Of a stretch of DNA of 64,000 nucleotides, positions 1 through 12,115 are shown piece after piece. The position numbers and the translations under genes are program-made. How positions within the stretch are numbered: position 1 is the first letter of the stretch; every line of letters starts with the position of its first letter. Source of the stretch: Gastracanthus pulcherrimus. Its lineage: Eukaryota; Arthropoda; Insecta; Hymenoptera; Pteromalidae. Location: assembly GCA_949152435.1 (NCBI GenBank), contig OX424574.1:25077239-25141238 (forward strand), read 5' to 3'. The notes beneath the pieces are model-generated. The model searched no databases. It saw only the letters and a list, made by a program, of their open reading frames with translations, and had not been told where the DNA came from.

Positions 1-119
1 CATCTTGTTTGTAAGGAGAGCAAAGATAAATTTCCAGAAAGCAAAAAGTGTATAGTATCGTTACTTTTACGTACAAAAATCGATAAATAGTTTCAATGTG
101 TTCAACGACTTCATCAATT

Positions 120-545
120 TCATCAATTTCGCGTTAATTTACTTGTGACTGATCCAATATGAAAACCCATCGCAAACGTCGAACATTTATACGTTCGGCA
201 CAAAATAACTGCAACGTCGTATTATTTTACGACGGCGGATATTAAAGAGCCGACATACACTCTTAAATCCCGCACTCCAGTGTCCACTGCCGCGATCATT
301 TGACCGTCCTAAACTGCCGGAATTTATCGACGTCTGCCAAACATTACCGCGCGCGCCACGCGCGTTTCTCAAGTCGACATTAACGTCGAGCATAATGCGG
401 GGATTCGTAAATTCAGCGCGGCTCAAACGACCGCGGGATGTTGGCTCGGTGGTCAAGTGGTGATAATAAAAATGGGGGTGTAGGCTCGTAATAACGCGCA
501 GTGACACATAATTTTGCCATTCTTGTGATATTCTTTGACGATCAA
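120..545. other. GC-rich skew-switch island 1
   Basis: This CpG-rich block (cgcgcgccacgcgcg near 350) sits in AT-rich DNA. On the + strand the left edge (150-210) favours A and C, as in gaaaacccatcgcaaacgtc. The right edge (440-530) favours G and T, as in ggtggtcaagtggtgataat. No exon is supported: the 106-codon frame on the minus strand exists because the GC-rich core has few stops, and it has no recognisable domain. It is the first of about 25 similar islands. Confidence 0.6.
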
Positions 546-550
546 TAAGA

Positions 551-1097
551 TGTGTATTTATGGTTAGAATTACTCTATCGCTCAGTGAACGTTTTAAAAC
601 AAATTTTTTAATCGGTTTTGCTGAGCCAAGTTAATTTTAAATTAACAGGCTACACTGGGCCTCTATGGTTGAAGGTATTTACGAATGCGCATGCATTTCC
701 AAAAAAACAAAAGTTGTCGTTTCGTCCAACCAATCAGAGCGGACTTTTCAGTTTTTAGTTTCCTTAGACACCTGCCGCCCTGGTATTCGGCAGCTCGCTT
801 ATGTCAAGTCGACTCGTCTCTTTTGCCCACGTGAAACAAAAGAGACACTTCCACCTGGCGGCAATATTCTCAACCTAATTGCCAGTTTTAAGATAGAATG
901 ACTATCCGTCAGTGAACGTTTTAAAACAAATTTTTTAATCGGTTTTGCTGAGCCAAGTTAATTTTAAATTCTGATTGGTTGGACGAAACGCCAACTTTTG
1001 TTTTTTTTTCAACCATAGAGGCCGAGTGTAGCCTGTTAATTCAAAATTAACTTGGCTCAGCAAATCCGATTAAAAAATTTGTTTTAATGTGTATTTA
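551..1097. repeat. Composite foldback element with 61-bp perfect direct repeat
   Basis: Segment A (583-643, starting cagtgaacgttttaaaac) recurs with no mismatch at 910-970 in direct orientation, and again inverted with a few changes at 1038-1087. Segment B (644-738, aacaggctacactgggcctc) recurs inverted at 971-1037. The layout is A-B-spacer-A-B'-A'. The 12-bp string tgtgtatttatg lies just outside both ends (551-562 and 1086-1097) and could be a target duplication or part of the repeat. The spacer holds a smaller hairpin (gtctcttttg ... caaaagagac, 817-847). This looks like a non-autonomous foldback transposon or MITE. The open frame across 665-901 is not credible as a gene. Confidence 0.75.
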
Positions 1098-1413
1098 TGA
1101 TTGATTTAATAAAAAAAGGTATCTCCATTATAAGAATTTTTTTTTGCAATAACAGTTAATAAACTTACAACGTTTGTTATAAAGCAGTGGTTTCTCGGTG
1201 ATTTTTACGAAACTATCATATGTCATGTATCGTCTTGTTTTATGTACTGTTTAAGCAAATATTTTAATTATTCTAAATGATCCATAGAAAACCATTAAAA
1301 ATATCCCCTCTATGGTATGTCACTTTCATGGTATCATTATCATTTTACTCTGTTATGAGTAAATAAAGTTACAGAAATAAAAGTAATTCATTGAATTTCA
1401 AAGCTTTACAGTT

Positions 1414-1607
1414 CACTGAAAAAAATAAAAGGCTACTTCTACTCGAGGGGTGCAAGCAGTATCTGCTTGGATCCCGACACGATGAAATATGCGCTTTACC
1501 GCGCAGCATTGTGCGTGTCTACTGCGCACCTATTTTTCTCTTACTTGGGTGGTCGAGTAGATACTGCTCGAGTCCTCAGTAGAAGCAGCCTTTTATTTTT
1601 TTCAGTG
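1414..1607. mobile_element. MITE-like palindrome, CACTGAAAA ends
   Basis: The ends are cactgaaaaaaataaaagg and its inverse ccttttatttttttcagtg. The inverted repeats continue inward as gctacttctactcgag and ctcgagtcctcagtagaag with a short insertion, for 194 bp in all. The sequence could fold into a long hairpin. No transposase is present. I see no clear target-site duplication (flanks agtt and taga). Two other elements in the window begin with the same CACTGAAAA (36613 and 46453), which suggests one superfamily of ends. Confidence 0.75.
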
Positions 1608-1849
1608 TAGATGAATCACTTCTGCTGCCCGTGCACTTCTGATTTAATTAAAAGTCTGTGTTGTCTATTACAATGTCACTTTCGTGTTATCATAATGTAT
1701 TGAACGCAAACTTTAACTTTTGCACGCAGATATCAGAGTGAAGTGTCATTTTCACAGTTTAACAGTGACGTGAAAATGACCTGGACACTCATTAAATTTT
1801 TAACATATGAAACTGTGATAAATCAATATACTTTTGAAACCAATTAATT

Positions 1850-2308
1850 ATTACTTCATTTTTACATAGATTTCGTCATCTCATTCTTCCCAAATATAAA
1901 CTTTGACCCATTTTTCTTAAACATCTTCCTTCCTATACCACTTCGCAAATCTCCCGCAAAATTTCTGCTACAAAATACAACCCACCACGACTTCACTCGA
2001 TCAAATCATACTTCTATCGAGTGGCACACCGTAAAAAGTCGAATCGACGCATCGGGAGCGCGGGTCTGGCTCAACGAGAAAAAAAGAAAAACAGGAGTCG
2101 CAGTCTCTCCTGCACCACTCGAATCCTTTCGTCGTCCTGCGACAGCTCTCGCGAGGATTACTGTAGTATATCCCCCCCCCGTCACCCCTCCTCGATCTAC
2201 ATACGTATATACATATCCATCCGACAAACGTACGCGTAAAATCGTCGCGCTGCTACTGCAACATAGCTGCTGCGAGAGAGTGTGCATGAGAGAGAGAGTA
2301 AGAGTGAG

Positions 2309-2339
<31 letters not shown>

Positions 2340-2540
2340 AAGAGAGAGACATGGAGAGAACCTTCGCCCGTCACCAATGCGCAGGATGGAAACGTTTGCC
2401 ATGTAAATGCATTCTCTCGATCGAATATGAAAATGTACTACACCACCCGCGCCTTTCGAGTATGTGGACGTGGACGTGTGTGAGTCTGTATTGTGGGGAG
2501 GGTAGACTATATTCTCGAGGATAGACTGAGGGATTTTATA
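1850..2540. other. GC-rich skew-switch island 2
   Basis: The left flank (1880-2010) is C-rich with little G (catcttccttcctataccac). The core holds a nine-C run (2172-2180) and CpG-rich sequence. The right part has an AG microsatellite (about 2280-2350) and then a G-rich stretch (ttgtggggagggtagactat). The overlapping frames on both strands are repeat translations (SLSLSL and RERERE) and I reject them as genes. Confidence 0.7.
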
Positions 2541-2789
2541 TCTTAATAAGTAATGATAGACTAATAGATGAACTCTTCTACTAAAAATTGAGCAAAGTTA
2601 CGTAGGGGATGGCTCACGTATATCCTAAAAACTGTTAAATTTATTTTTTTATTTTATTTGTTCTTTTATTTTCTCATTTATAGCTGTTGTAAGAGGGTTT
2701 GTTACTGTGCGCTACATCCATTACTGTGCCCCTTAGTATTTTTATTCAAACATTACAAAATCACATATTAAATCAATGGAATAGTCTTT

Positions 2790-2960
2790 TACTTCCTCAT
2801 AGAGGAAGCTTTGTAATGTTAAAAAAAAAGTTTTGCCAAAAACATGTTAGAAACATGTTTTGAGATACTGGGAATAAAAATACACTATTTTTAGGAAATG
2901 TCTGTATGGATGGCTGTGTGTATGTATGTGTGTGCGTATATATGGATGTGGATCGACATT
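2790..2960. repeat. Dispersed repeat with TG-rich core (family A)
   Basis: A short hairpin (cttcctcatagaggaagctt) is followed by an imperfect TG/ATG tract (2890-2945). Near-identical hairpin sequence occurs at 6310-6335 (cttcctcgtagaggaaactt), and similar TG or CA tracts next to AT-rich ends occur at 4880, 7150, 7975, 10045, 18725 and 33805. I read these as scattered copies of one old element whose internal dinucleotide tract has expanded. No coding remnant is visible. Confidence 0.5.
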
Positions 2961-3119
2961 ACTCTGAATATACGCGGTGAAAATTAATGTTTCGGGGCTC
3001 ATTTTTTTGTTTTTCTTTCAGACCGGCGGCTCAACAAATTTTCTTTTTTTCTATGCGTATTTGTTTTTTAAAGCGGTTTTCCGAGTTTTTAGTTTTTCTT
3101 TTTTGAGTCTTTTGATGCC

Positions 3120-3690
3120 ATAGAAATAATATCATCGATTAAATGATAATGCATTTGAAAAAGCATAAAATTACTTATCTTTTCTCACCCGAAATTTTGA
3201 ATAAGCTATTTCCTTTGTTTTGTTATTCACAAAATCGTCATTTTTTTCAAACGTTTATATCTGTGATATATAAGAATGAAAAATATTGAAAAAAATTGAG
3301 ATGATTAGGAATATGGATAACAATATTCTGTACAATTTTTTAGGCTTTATCTGTTTCTTTTGAAGGGGAAAAAAGCGTTTTGAAAAAAATCGATTTTTAT
3401 TCAGCTGCGAATACTGGAATATAGCGATAGCATTTGATCTGAAACATTCCAAAACGGTAGCTCTTTACTATCTTTTGAACGATTTCTTTACCCAGATCAT
3501 TCAATGTCCATATTTGAGGTAATGTATTGTTTGAAATTTTTTTATCGCTTATATCTCGAGAATGACACGATCATTTTTTACCAAATAGGGCTATTTTTTT
3601 TCGTTTTTTAATGAAGATTCTAAATTGAAAAGAAATTTAAAGATTCATAGACTCGGTTTTTATATAGCAATTTATTAAACTAGATTTATC
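3120..3690 (+). repeat. Dispersed repeat family B, copy 1
   Basis: This AT-rich segment is homologous along its length to 48620-49090. Shared blocks include aaattttgaataagctattt versus aaatttttcaaaagctattt, the following ttcacaaaatcgtcattttt versus acacgaaaacgtcatttttt, and a later gactcggtttttatatagca versus ttcggttttgttttataacg. The two copies are in the same orientation, well diverged and without coding capacity. The element class is unknown. Confidence 0.6.
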
Positions 3691-3849
3691 GTATAAGTAA
3701 GTGTGTGATTAAGCCAAAATATTAAGTTTAGGACGAATTGAGATTAGACTGATGGTGTATGCAGGTGAAATCAGTGCTTAAAATTAATATTCAGTTACTA
3801 TAATAAATAATAAAACGCTGCCAACTGATTTGGCACTCTGATTTCTCAA

Positions 3850-5035
3850 AGAGAACTTTTTAATTTCAGTAAAAATTTCATTGGATTTCATAATTTAGTT
3901 CGCGAGTTATAGAGGCTAAAAAATCACTAAAAACGCGATATAACAAATGATAAATAGTAAATTCGGAATCTATTTTGGTGTTAAATTGAAGGATTCTATA
4001 AGTACTTTATTGTGAAAATAATTCGCTTTGTAAAAAAACACTTCTTCATAAAAACATTTTCTAAAAACCTCAATTTTAAATATTGAAGAATTTCTATAAA
4101 TACAAAATAAGTCGACCATTTTTGTTGAAAATTTAAAGCAACTTTTAGAAATATATAACAAACATGCATGCAAAGTTTGGTAAGGTTTAACCGAGGAATA
4201 TTCGAAAGCAGATGAGCGACATGTATAAAACGTAATTTTTCGGAAATGCCATTTCGGTCCTCAAGTAATATAATCTAGTTTAATGTGAAAAAAATTGTCG
4301 AAAAATGTTAGCAAAACAATGTTAGTGGACGTATATATCTATATAGTTAATCATTATCACTGTAACTTTGAGAGGAAAAAAATAAAAGTGTTTTAAAATG
4401 TCGTTGCAACAAAATGCATTTTTTTAACATTTTACTTTTTTTTCTGAAGAAGCAATGATTCTTGCGACTTGAAAATTATCAGAATTATAGTTCTATATAA
4501 AACTAATATTTAGTAAAAATTTCATTGAATTTCATTATTTAATTTGCGAAGTACAGATGCTATGAGAAATTACTAAACACACGGTATAACAAATGAAAGA
4601 CGGCATATTTCGAATATTAAATTGAAGAATTCTATGAGTACTTTATTATGAAAAATATTGCTTCCCAAATAATATTGCTTCATAAAAAAAAATTTCAAAA
4701 GATCTAAATTTTCAAATTTTCAAATTTTAAAAGTTCTAAAAATGACTGCAAAATTAAATTGAGTCGACCATTTCGCTGAAATTTTAAAGTCACTCTTAGA
4801 CATGGATAACAAACATGCAGGCAAAGTTTGGTAAGGTTTTACGGAATATTCGAATGGGGAATATTCGAGCGCGGATGAGCGACACACACACACATACACA
4901 CATCCGTACAGTGGACATTTTTTTAGAATAGCTTATTTGAACTCCCGAAGTCATATAGTATATTTGTACATTAAAAAGTGCAAAAAAAAGATTTTTTGTC
5001 AAAACAATGCTTCTCTTTGAGAAAGCAATAAACTC
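3850..5035 (+). repeat. Two direct copies of a ~400-bp AT-rich repeat
   Basis: Unit 1 (about 3865-4225) and unit 2 (about 4510-4890) share ordered blocks: gtaaaaatttcattgRattt, ttaaattgaaRRattctat, gtcgaccattt and ggataacaaacatgcaggca-type sequence, ending in gatgagcgac. The offset is 645 to 665 bp. Unit 2 continues into a CA tract (4885-4905) and a ttctctttgagaaagcaa hairpin, which links it to family A. This is probably a tandem duplication or two adjacent insertions of one element. Confidence 0.65.
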
Positions 5036-5220
5036 CGTGAAATATGTAAAAATTAAAGATATTTTAAAATACCATATAAGTTGCTACATTCACAAATCGA
5101 CTGGGATACAAGTACCTTTTTCCAACTTTTTAAATGTGTAAAAATATCCACGGGCATAGTAATAATCAACTCCCCTACCCTGTCCCGCATAAAAGTGAAT
5201 TATGTAACTGCACACCGTCT

Positions 5221-5363
5221 GGCGAAAGTAAGTTTAGTGTCACTCGGGCCATCTTTGTGTAATGAGATGCTGACAAACTTCAAAAACAGAGTTTATATTA
5301 TAAAAGTTTGGCAGCGTATCATTGTCCAAGTTGACCAAAGTAAGGCTAAACTTACTTTCGCTA
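5221..5363. repeat. Foldback element with 15-bp perfect arms
   Basis: The string cgaaagtaagtttag at 5223-5237 is matched by its exact inverse at 5346-5360, with partial pairing further in (ccatctttg and caaagtaa). It can form a hairpin of about 140 nt. The 128-codon frame that crosses it (5081-5467) has no recognisable domain and ends in AT-rich sequence, so I do not call it a gene. Confidence 0.6.
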
Positions 5364-5689
5364 AACTCGAAAGAAATTATACCAAAACAATCCATTTTAG
5401 CATAGATGGACAATCTTTTATTTTTTCTGTATTTATTTACTTCTTTTATATTATAACTATATTATAGAACAATTATTTTATAATAAATTAAGATAACAAA
5501 CCGCGGCGTTAAACCCAGATTATAAACATAAATTTAATACTTATTAAAATGTTTTCATTGACATAGACAATTGCAATTCTTCAATTTTTGAAGTATCAAC
5601 TACGATAATATGGTGATAATTTTCTTAGAAATAAAGTTAATGCTAAAAAGTTTTCGATGCCAAAGAAAAGATTTAAATAGATTCAATCG

Positions 5690-6260
5690 TTCAATCTTCT
5701 GCTCAATCTTTATCCCTCGAAACACCAAATCATGCTTCATCAGAACAAAAGCAATACTCATTCCATCCCAGCAAGTTCTCCACCTCCAACTACACAGTAC
5801 CATCACTCAAAGAATCCCACTACGAATAAAGAACTCATCCACCTCCACCACCTCCTCCTCCTCAGCAGCGATATCCTCGTTAGAGAGTTGGCGAGAGGCA
5901 GCTTGCGTAATCCTAATCCCGGCTCGGATTTCGGCGGAGGATCAAAGAATCCCTACAAAGTCAGCGGGTGCGTCTATGCGACGACGTCGGTGACGGGGAA
6001 GCTCGGCGCTGCTACTGCTGCGGTGGATCTTCATAAATCGCTCGTCCTCCACCTCTCCTTTGGTCTCTCGGGCGGCTCTCGAGTCTGTCTCCGACGTCGG
6101 CTGCGCGCCTCTCTTCATCCAGGTTGCCGTTCCACTTTTCTTTGAAAGTCTCCGCTTACCCGAGTCGAGCCACATCCCAACGCCCAGCCCACTGTGCACT
6201 CGATTTTCGTCTATTATCCTCCCGGCTTAGTCTGTTTTTATCATGTTGATACGGTTACGT
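5690..6260. other. GC-rich skew-switch island 3
   Basis: The left flank (5700-5870) is strongly A+C rich (ccatcccagcaagttctcca; then ccacctccaccacctcctcc). A short G-rich core (5930-6030) follows. The right portion is unusual because 6040-6230 turns C-rich again before a brief GT-rich tail (6232-6300). The island ends where a TTAA-bounded palindrome and family A sequence begin, so its right flank may have been lost or displaced by insertions. Confidence 0.55.
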
Positions 6261-6299
6261 TCATTATTAATTTTCTGTGGTGCTTTTATTTACAATTTT

Positions 6300-7240
6300 T
6301 GTTTTATTTTTCCTTCCTCGTAGAGGAAACTTTGTAACAGTAACAAAAAGTTTCACTAAAAGCACATAGACACATACAAACATGTGTTAAGGGGAGAAAC
6401 CACTTTAGGCTGTTAAAAAATGCATTTTTTCTATTTCATAAATCGTCGGTAATACATCTCAAAAATATGTTCTCAAAGTCATAGAATGAAGTTCAGATTA
6501 TTTCTGATGTTGTGCGCACTAAAGGTAACGGCCTCCACTCGACGCCGGAGCGCGCAATGAACTTTTAAAGGCATTTTTCTCGAAACGACATTTTTTCGAA
6601 TTGCGGACATCATAACTTGAAAACTAATTGACCAATCATTTTCAAAACCGATATACGTTCACTTTATATAATTGCCAAGAATATGACTCAAAAGTTGAGA
6701 TAATTGCATTGTTTAAAGTATGTTTATTATTGCAAAAAGCTGTAAAAAAATTGTGAAAGTTGATACCTGTATTTTTAAACACTCCAAAATGATTCAATTT
6801 TCAACTTCTATGATCGAAATTAAGGGCATATTCCCACAGGTAGTTTAAAACATATATAAATCATTCTCAAATTCTAAAAAGTTTCCATTGAATTCATCCC
6901 CGTCAAAAAAAATCCCGAAAAACACTAAATATTCGCCTGCATAAAGTGGCTTAGTCTAATGTTAAACACTTTTAAATGAATTTGTACTAAATTAATTAGA
7001 TTGACACAAAGAAAAACGAAAAAAAGACAAAAATCGAAACATTGTCAAAGAACAAAAATGCATCAAACAATTACAAGGAATTGTTTTAGTCCCTAGTCCT
7101 AGAAAATTAATTTTGACCAAATATATCCAGAGATATGGTCATCTATATCCATAGATACGCAGAAACACACGCACATGCACGCATTTTTTGGGAGCCTGGT
7201 ATGTTGCTGGAGTAGGCAGACCTAGAAACTGCCCTACAAT
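6300..7240. mobile_element. TTAA-bounded palindromic element within repeat debris
   Basis: TTAA at 6387-6390 and 6962-6965 bounds 6391-6961. The ends are imperfect inverse matches: ggggagaaaccactttaggc on the left and, read from the right on the other strand, cattagactaagccacttta. TTAA is the target duplicated by piggyBac transposases, and none is encoded here. Flanking family A pieces lie at 6310-6335 and at 7120-7185, where there is a CA-rich tract. I read this as a non-autonomous element inserted into or beside an older repeat. Confidence 0.5.
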
Positions 7241-9240
7241 TTTTTTAATGTTTTGTTACGAGAAAAAAAAGGAATTTCACTGTAGATTATTTTAAGATTT
7301 GAATTTGTCCTGAAACGTACGAAATACAGAAAATGCTAATATTTTTTTCTTTATAGCAAGCTTTCCTTGAGTAATCAGCATGAACTCATTTTCATAATTT
7401 TTAATCATTTCCCCCTAATAGTATCGTTAAAATGCAACAGTTACAATATATTCTCTATCACGATTAATTTTTTACTACAAAAGCATTCTTAGGTTACTGG
7501 CATAAAATATGCAAGATCACTTATACTAACTCATGATCTCTATTATAAAGAATACTTCAGTTCATAAACAATGCTATGTACAATTTTTCATAGTCACAAA
7601 TCCAACATTATACGGATTTTTCACATTAGGTGTTTTTAGCAGGGGCTCGGAGTTATTACAAACTTCTTTAAAGACTCCCTCTTGGAGTGATTCTTTCTTG
7701 AAATTCTATAATAACTCCGCTCTGGAGCAGCAGCAGTGAACTTACATCACAGGCATTACATTACATCGTCGTTTTTTGAAAATATATCATATATCCTGTA
7801 AAAAAAATAAAGCCCTCCAATGATCACTTTAATTTTGGGTGCAAAATAACTACCAAATAGAAGATTTGACAGAGATAAAAATTATTTTATATTTTATGTT
7901 AAGTTCTTAAGCTATCTCTTAGCCAAAGTTTTATTGGATTCCGTCAAGTCATCCTCGCATGATGCGCTAATAAGCAGACATACACAGACAAACATACAAA
8001 CGAATAATGCAATTATTTTAGATAATAGCCTTTGAGTAGTTAGAGATTTAAAAAAATAATTTAATAACACACTAAGATAATTAATTCGCTAATACTATAA
8101 CTTGAGTAGCATGGAAGACACTAACGAGACAAGCGTCATTAAGACGATTCGCTAACCATTTGCGAAATTTAGGTAATGTCAAGAATTCAGTAGAAATGAG
8201 ATCCGCTGCCGCATGCATATTGTACGTTAGATCAGGTTAGCTTTACTATAATTGCAATAACAACAGCAAACGCGTAATAGACGAAAGACCTCGCACATCG
8301 CTTATTGTAATTGACTTTTAGTTGAAATCGGCTAAAACTACAGTATACTTTAGTTGAAGAAATACTAATCAATAGTTTTCCACATGACTAGTGAACGCGT
8401 CTCGATTCAAAGCATTATTTTTTAATTGCTGTAGGTAAAGAAAAGGCCATAAACGACTGCATTGCACTGAATATTTAATCAAATTCGAATGAAAGTCAAG
8501 TTTCATAAGTGGTATGCAAGGTTCATTAAATAATATCGTACTATCAAAGCAAACGTTTTCACCCGAAGTAGTCATTAGCAAGCTCGTCGCTTCCAGCCAA
8601 AATTAGGAAAAATTATCAAATTATTTTTCACAGTGCACAGTATAACAAATGCAGAGAATTTGTCTGCATGTATTGAATTAAAATTTGCTTACTTTATACA
8701 TTACTTCTAACATTTTTATAACGAGTTTGTAATACAATAAACTACGAATAAAATCAATCACTAATAATAAAAGAATTAAGCAAATACTTGCAACTTCTAT
8801 ATCAAACGTCAAACATGCACTTGTAACTGCTTTGAAACATCAAACATATAATAATAATAATGTTTAAGCTTTTACTTTGGCTTTTTAGTTTCCTCTACAT
8901 CAAAAGGTAATCACATAGTATATCAATCCATAATCTATAAAGATATTTTAATTGGTAAACAATAGTATGGCTTGGTCAGCGAATATACTTCAAACGGATA
9001 AGGTAACGTTTTCTTTGTATTCATATTAACTTTTTTGATAATAATCTGCAATAACTTGCTATTACTAATTATATTGACACTTCATAACTAGATTTTCCAA
9101 TTATTTTATTTTACATAAACAATGCTCTTTTTTTAATAACATATACCCTAACAAATTATTAATATCACATGACGATCATTATCAAAATAAGGAAATCTCT
9201 CCATTGCGAGGTACCTATTGCTAGTATTTATTATATTATA
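7240..9240. other. AT-rich spacer, no gene seen
   Basis: This is long, low-GC DNA with no protein frame worth calling. A CA-rich fragment at 7975-8010 resembles family A. Short frames such as 7533-7739 and 8369-8581 are compositional. I see no RNA gene, tandem array or strong palindrome. Confidence 0.6.
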
Positions 9241-9269
9241 AAAATGGAATACACAATATCACGTTATCA

Positions 9270-9900
9270 TACATCAAGTTCTAAAATCCACATACCACCA
9301 ATCCAAAACCAATACCCGAAAAATTCACTCCATCCAGTCCTTCAATAAAAAAAATCTACCCCCGTCCTCCCACATCAACCCCAAGGAAAAAATCGCTCCC
9401 CATCCAGAATCCTCAATCTCTTCCTCCCTCTCTTTGAATGGAACCTCAGCTCGCGCTCGCGTATATACCGAATCGTCTGCGGGAGCGAGTCGTCGTCCCC
9501 GTCGTGTCGTCGTCGTAAGTCGAGCGTCCAATTTCGAACGCTCGGATACTTCGACAACGGCTTTTCTCGGCGCCGAGCCGGAAGACGTCTGCGACGACGA
9601 GGACGACAAGTAAAAAGCTGCGCGCATGGATGAATGACAAGGACCTCGGAGAGAGAAAAAGAGAGCCGTGAGACAGATGCGAAAGAATGGCCGCGTCGGA
9701 GAAGAAGGAGCGCCGATGAATGCGAGATGCGATGCCTTTGGCTTCGGGGGCAAGAAACTCGCGCTAATGAAGATTAATCGATGAGTTATGGATGGGGAGG
9801 TGGGAGGGATGGTTTGTAATTGGATGTATAACAGGGAGTTTGAATGGAAAATTTATTAGCCTGTGCAAATTTGTGAAAATGTGTATTTGTACGTTTTTCG
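9270..9900. other. GC-rich skew-switch island 4
   Basis: This is one of the clearest examples. My hand count over 9241-9420 gives A72 T36 C61 G11, and over 9781-9900 it gives A32 T43 G39 C6, so both GC and AT skew change sign across the core. The core (9440-9660) is rich in CpG and in cgtcgtc repeats. The overlapping minus-strand frames (60 to 142 codons) are mutually incompatible and domain-free. Confidence 0.85.
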
Positions 9901-9929
9901 GGGATGACGGTGGCTAAGAATTTGGTGCT

Positions 9930-10330
9930 TTTTCTTTAGCTTTTTCGAAGAAAAAGCGTCGTGACAATGAACATTTTCTAATCAGAGATTTTGACGAATG
10001 TCGATATTCAAGGTTTCTGGATCAGAAAAATAGTTTTTTAAGAAAATGTCTGTCTGTATGTATGTATATATGTGTGCGTGTTTGTATGTATGTGTTTCTG
10101 AGTGTGTGTGTATGTGTATGTGTGAAGTTTGTGTGTGCGCGAGTGCGTGTGCGTGCGCGTATGCCAGTAACCAAATTTCGTGTCCACCATAACTTTTGAA
10201 GAGAAGGACATGACCTAATTATAGCTTTGTAAATGATAATAGTTAGAAATTTCATTCGATGGGATATAATACAAGTAGTATAAAAACCGATTATAGTATA
10301 TAAGCTAGGGGGGATCACAGCCACCTATGC
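9930..10330. repeat. Family A repeat with long TG tract
   Basis: The segment aaaatgtctgtctgtatgta (about 10043) parallels aaatgtctgtatggatggct at 2897. An imperfect TG/ATG/GCG tract runs from 10045 to 10165. The right end has ataacttttgaagagaagga and then ggggggatcacagccaccta. No coding remnant is visible. It directly abuts the right flank of island 4. Confidence 0.5.
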
Positions 10331-11200
10331 TTAAGCTGGGAATTAAATCAACCCAGTATTTGTGTAAGTTTCGCAAACTATCTGAATTTTCGAAAATGAA
10401 AAACAGCTGACTGGCTTCGTTTGTATTTCGACTGTTTGGATAGAGAATTGCCTCTCATACATTTACATTATGTAAATGATAAATGTATGAAATTTACATG
10501 AATGATTTCATTCCCAAATAACATTGCTACGGTGTTGATTATTAATTTGTTGTCTGCAGTGAATTACGTGACATCGTATATTATTCTTTGCTTGTTTGTT
10601 TACTTATTCAGAAGTTCAAAGCTGGAAAACCCACTAGACTGAATTCCATGAAACTTATATCAATGTCTTCCTTATGTTCTAGAAAGTTATGTTGGCTATG
10701 CGCAGCTACCAAGAAAACAACAGCAGTACGCAAGAAAGTATCGTTACAAGTTACAAAATGTTATAAAATGTATGTTTTTAGCATTGACATTGCTTTTCAT
10801 AATATTTTACATATTTCTGTGTGAAATCTTACTAAATATTACAGAGTCATGCAGTTGCACTTAACATTTTTAATCATAAAAGTTGCCAATAAAATTAGAA
10901 TCTGTACAGTATTTATAGGAAATTGAGTATGTCCTCATATGTACAAACAGAAACCGTAATCTTTGCCAATTTAGCTCATTACAAATGCGTGATTATGATT
11001 GTTATAATGTCAATCAAAATAAATATTTTATTACGACTCTACCATTCTGATAATATATTAATAAGTAATCAAATCAATTATAAAATAAATCACAAAATTC
11101 TATGACAATCCATATTGAGTACCAAAACCAGCTCTTTCTAAATAAAAGATTCGCGATGTGCCCTATTATGATGTCACCCTGAATAAAAAACCTATCAAAT
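10331..11200. other. AT-rich spacer, no gene seen
   Basis: The stretch holds a small hairpin (catttacattatgtaaatg near 10459) and no other structure that I can support. The frames at 10588-10824 and 10923-11105 have no recognisable domain and lie in AT-rich DNA. Confidence 0.55.
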
Positions 11201-11209
11201 AATTAACTG

Positions 11210-12115
11210 AATTTATACACTAAATTACAACATTCCGTGACATTCCATCAAGCTCCAGAAACCATCTCTTCCTGCGAAATTCCGAACCACCTCATCCCAC
11301 TCTTCGAACCCAACCACCGCCAATACTTCCTTGATTTTTCTCCGTGCATCCAATTATTTCTTTCAGCCTTAAGAACACAAGCGCCCCACGCTGCTCAAAC
11401 ATGCATACACACACACACATCCGAAAAACCTTTGCTCACAGAGTACCCGGCACACGCCCTCTCTCTCCCTCTCTCTTTCTCTCACTCCTGTTCTGCACGC
11501 TTGTCACCAGACTCGCGCACCGGCGCGTGCCTGCAAAAGCGAAAAAGGGAAATGAAATTGTTCAGGTAAACAAGACAGTTAAATAAAAGTAGACTCCCCG
11601 GAGACAGGTTCGCGCGCGCCTTTCCTCCTTCCCTCTCTTCTCCTTCACTTCCCTCCGCTATGAAGCAGCCTGCCTTTCGCGGCAAATCAGCGACTCAATC
11701 AATTTCCCCCGCGATATGCAGCAGCACTGGCAGCTATAGCGTAAAAACAGCTAAGTAGAGGTACACGCGCGTGGATGTACACGGCGACGTAGAACCGATC
11801 GACAGGGAATGTGCCCAGATATTGGATAGAGTGATAGTGATGGTATATACGGTGCATGGAGAGCTTTCTCCCTGCCTCGATTGCACCGCGTCGCGCCCCG
11901 CCGACTTCTTTCGAGGCGAAGCTGGCTGATGCTTGCGCCGTTTTGCGCGTGAGATGGGAGTGGTACGGAGCTTTTGCCTCTGCGGTGGATGGGTGGATGT
12001 GAGTTGCGCGTATTTTATGCGTCTCAGCTTGAGAGTGCGGGTGTGCACGTGTGACTTTGGTGACTTTATCTGAGTACTAAGAGGTGCGGTGTAGGGATGG
12101 ACGCGTGATGTGTAT
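11210..12115. other. GC-rich skew-switch island 5
   Basis: The left flank (11235-11400) is rich in A and C (ccaccgccaatacttccttg). A CT tract lies at 11458-11490 and the core is CpG-rich. The right flank (11940-12110) is G and T rich (ggtggatgggtggatgtgag). The polarity matches islands 4 and 6. No exon or promoter element can be assigned with confidence. Confidence 0.75.

Noticed and set aside
5732..6145. 137-codon frame over island 3
   Set aside because: Histidine/serine/proline-rich translation of A+C-rich DNA, with a second overlapping frame of 127 codons. No domain.
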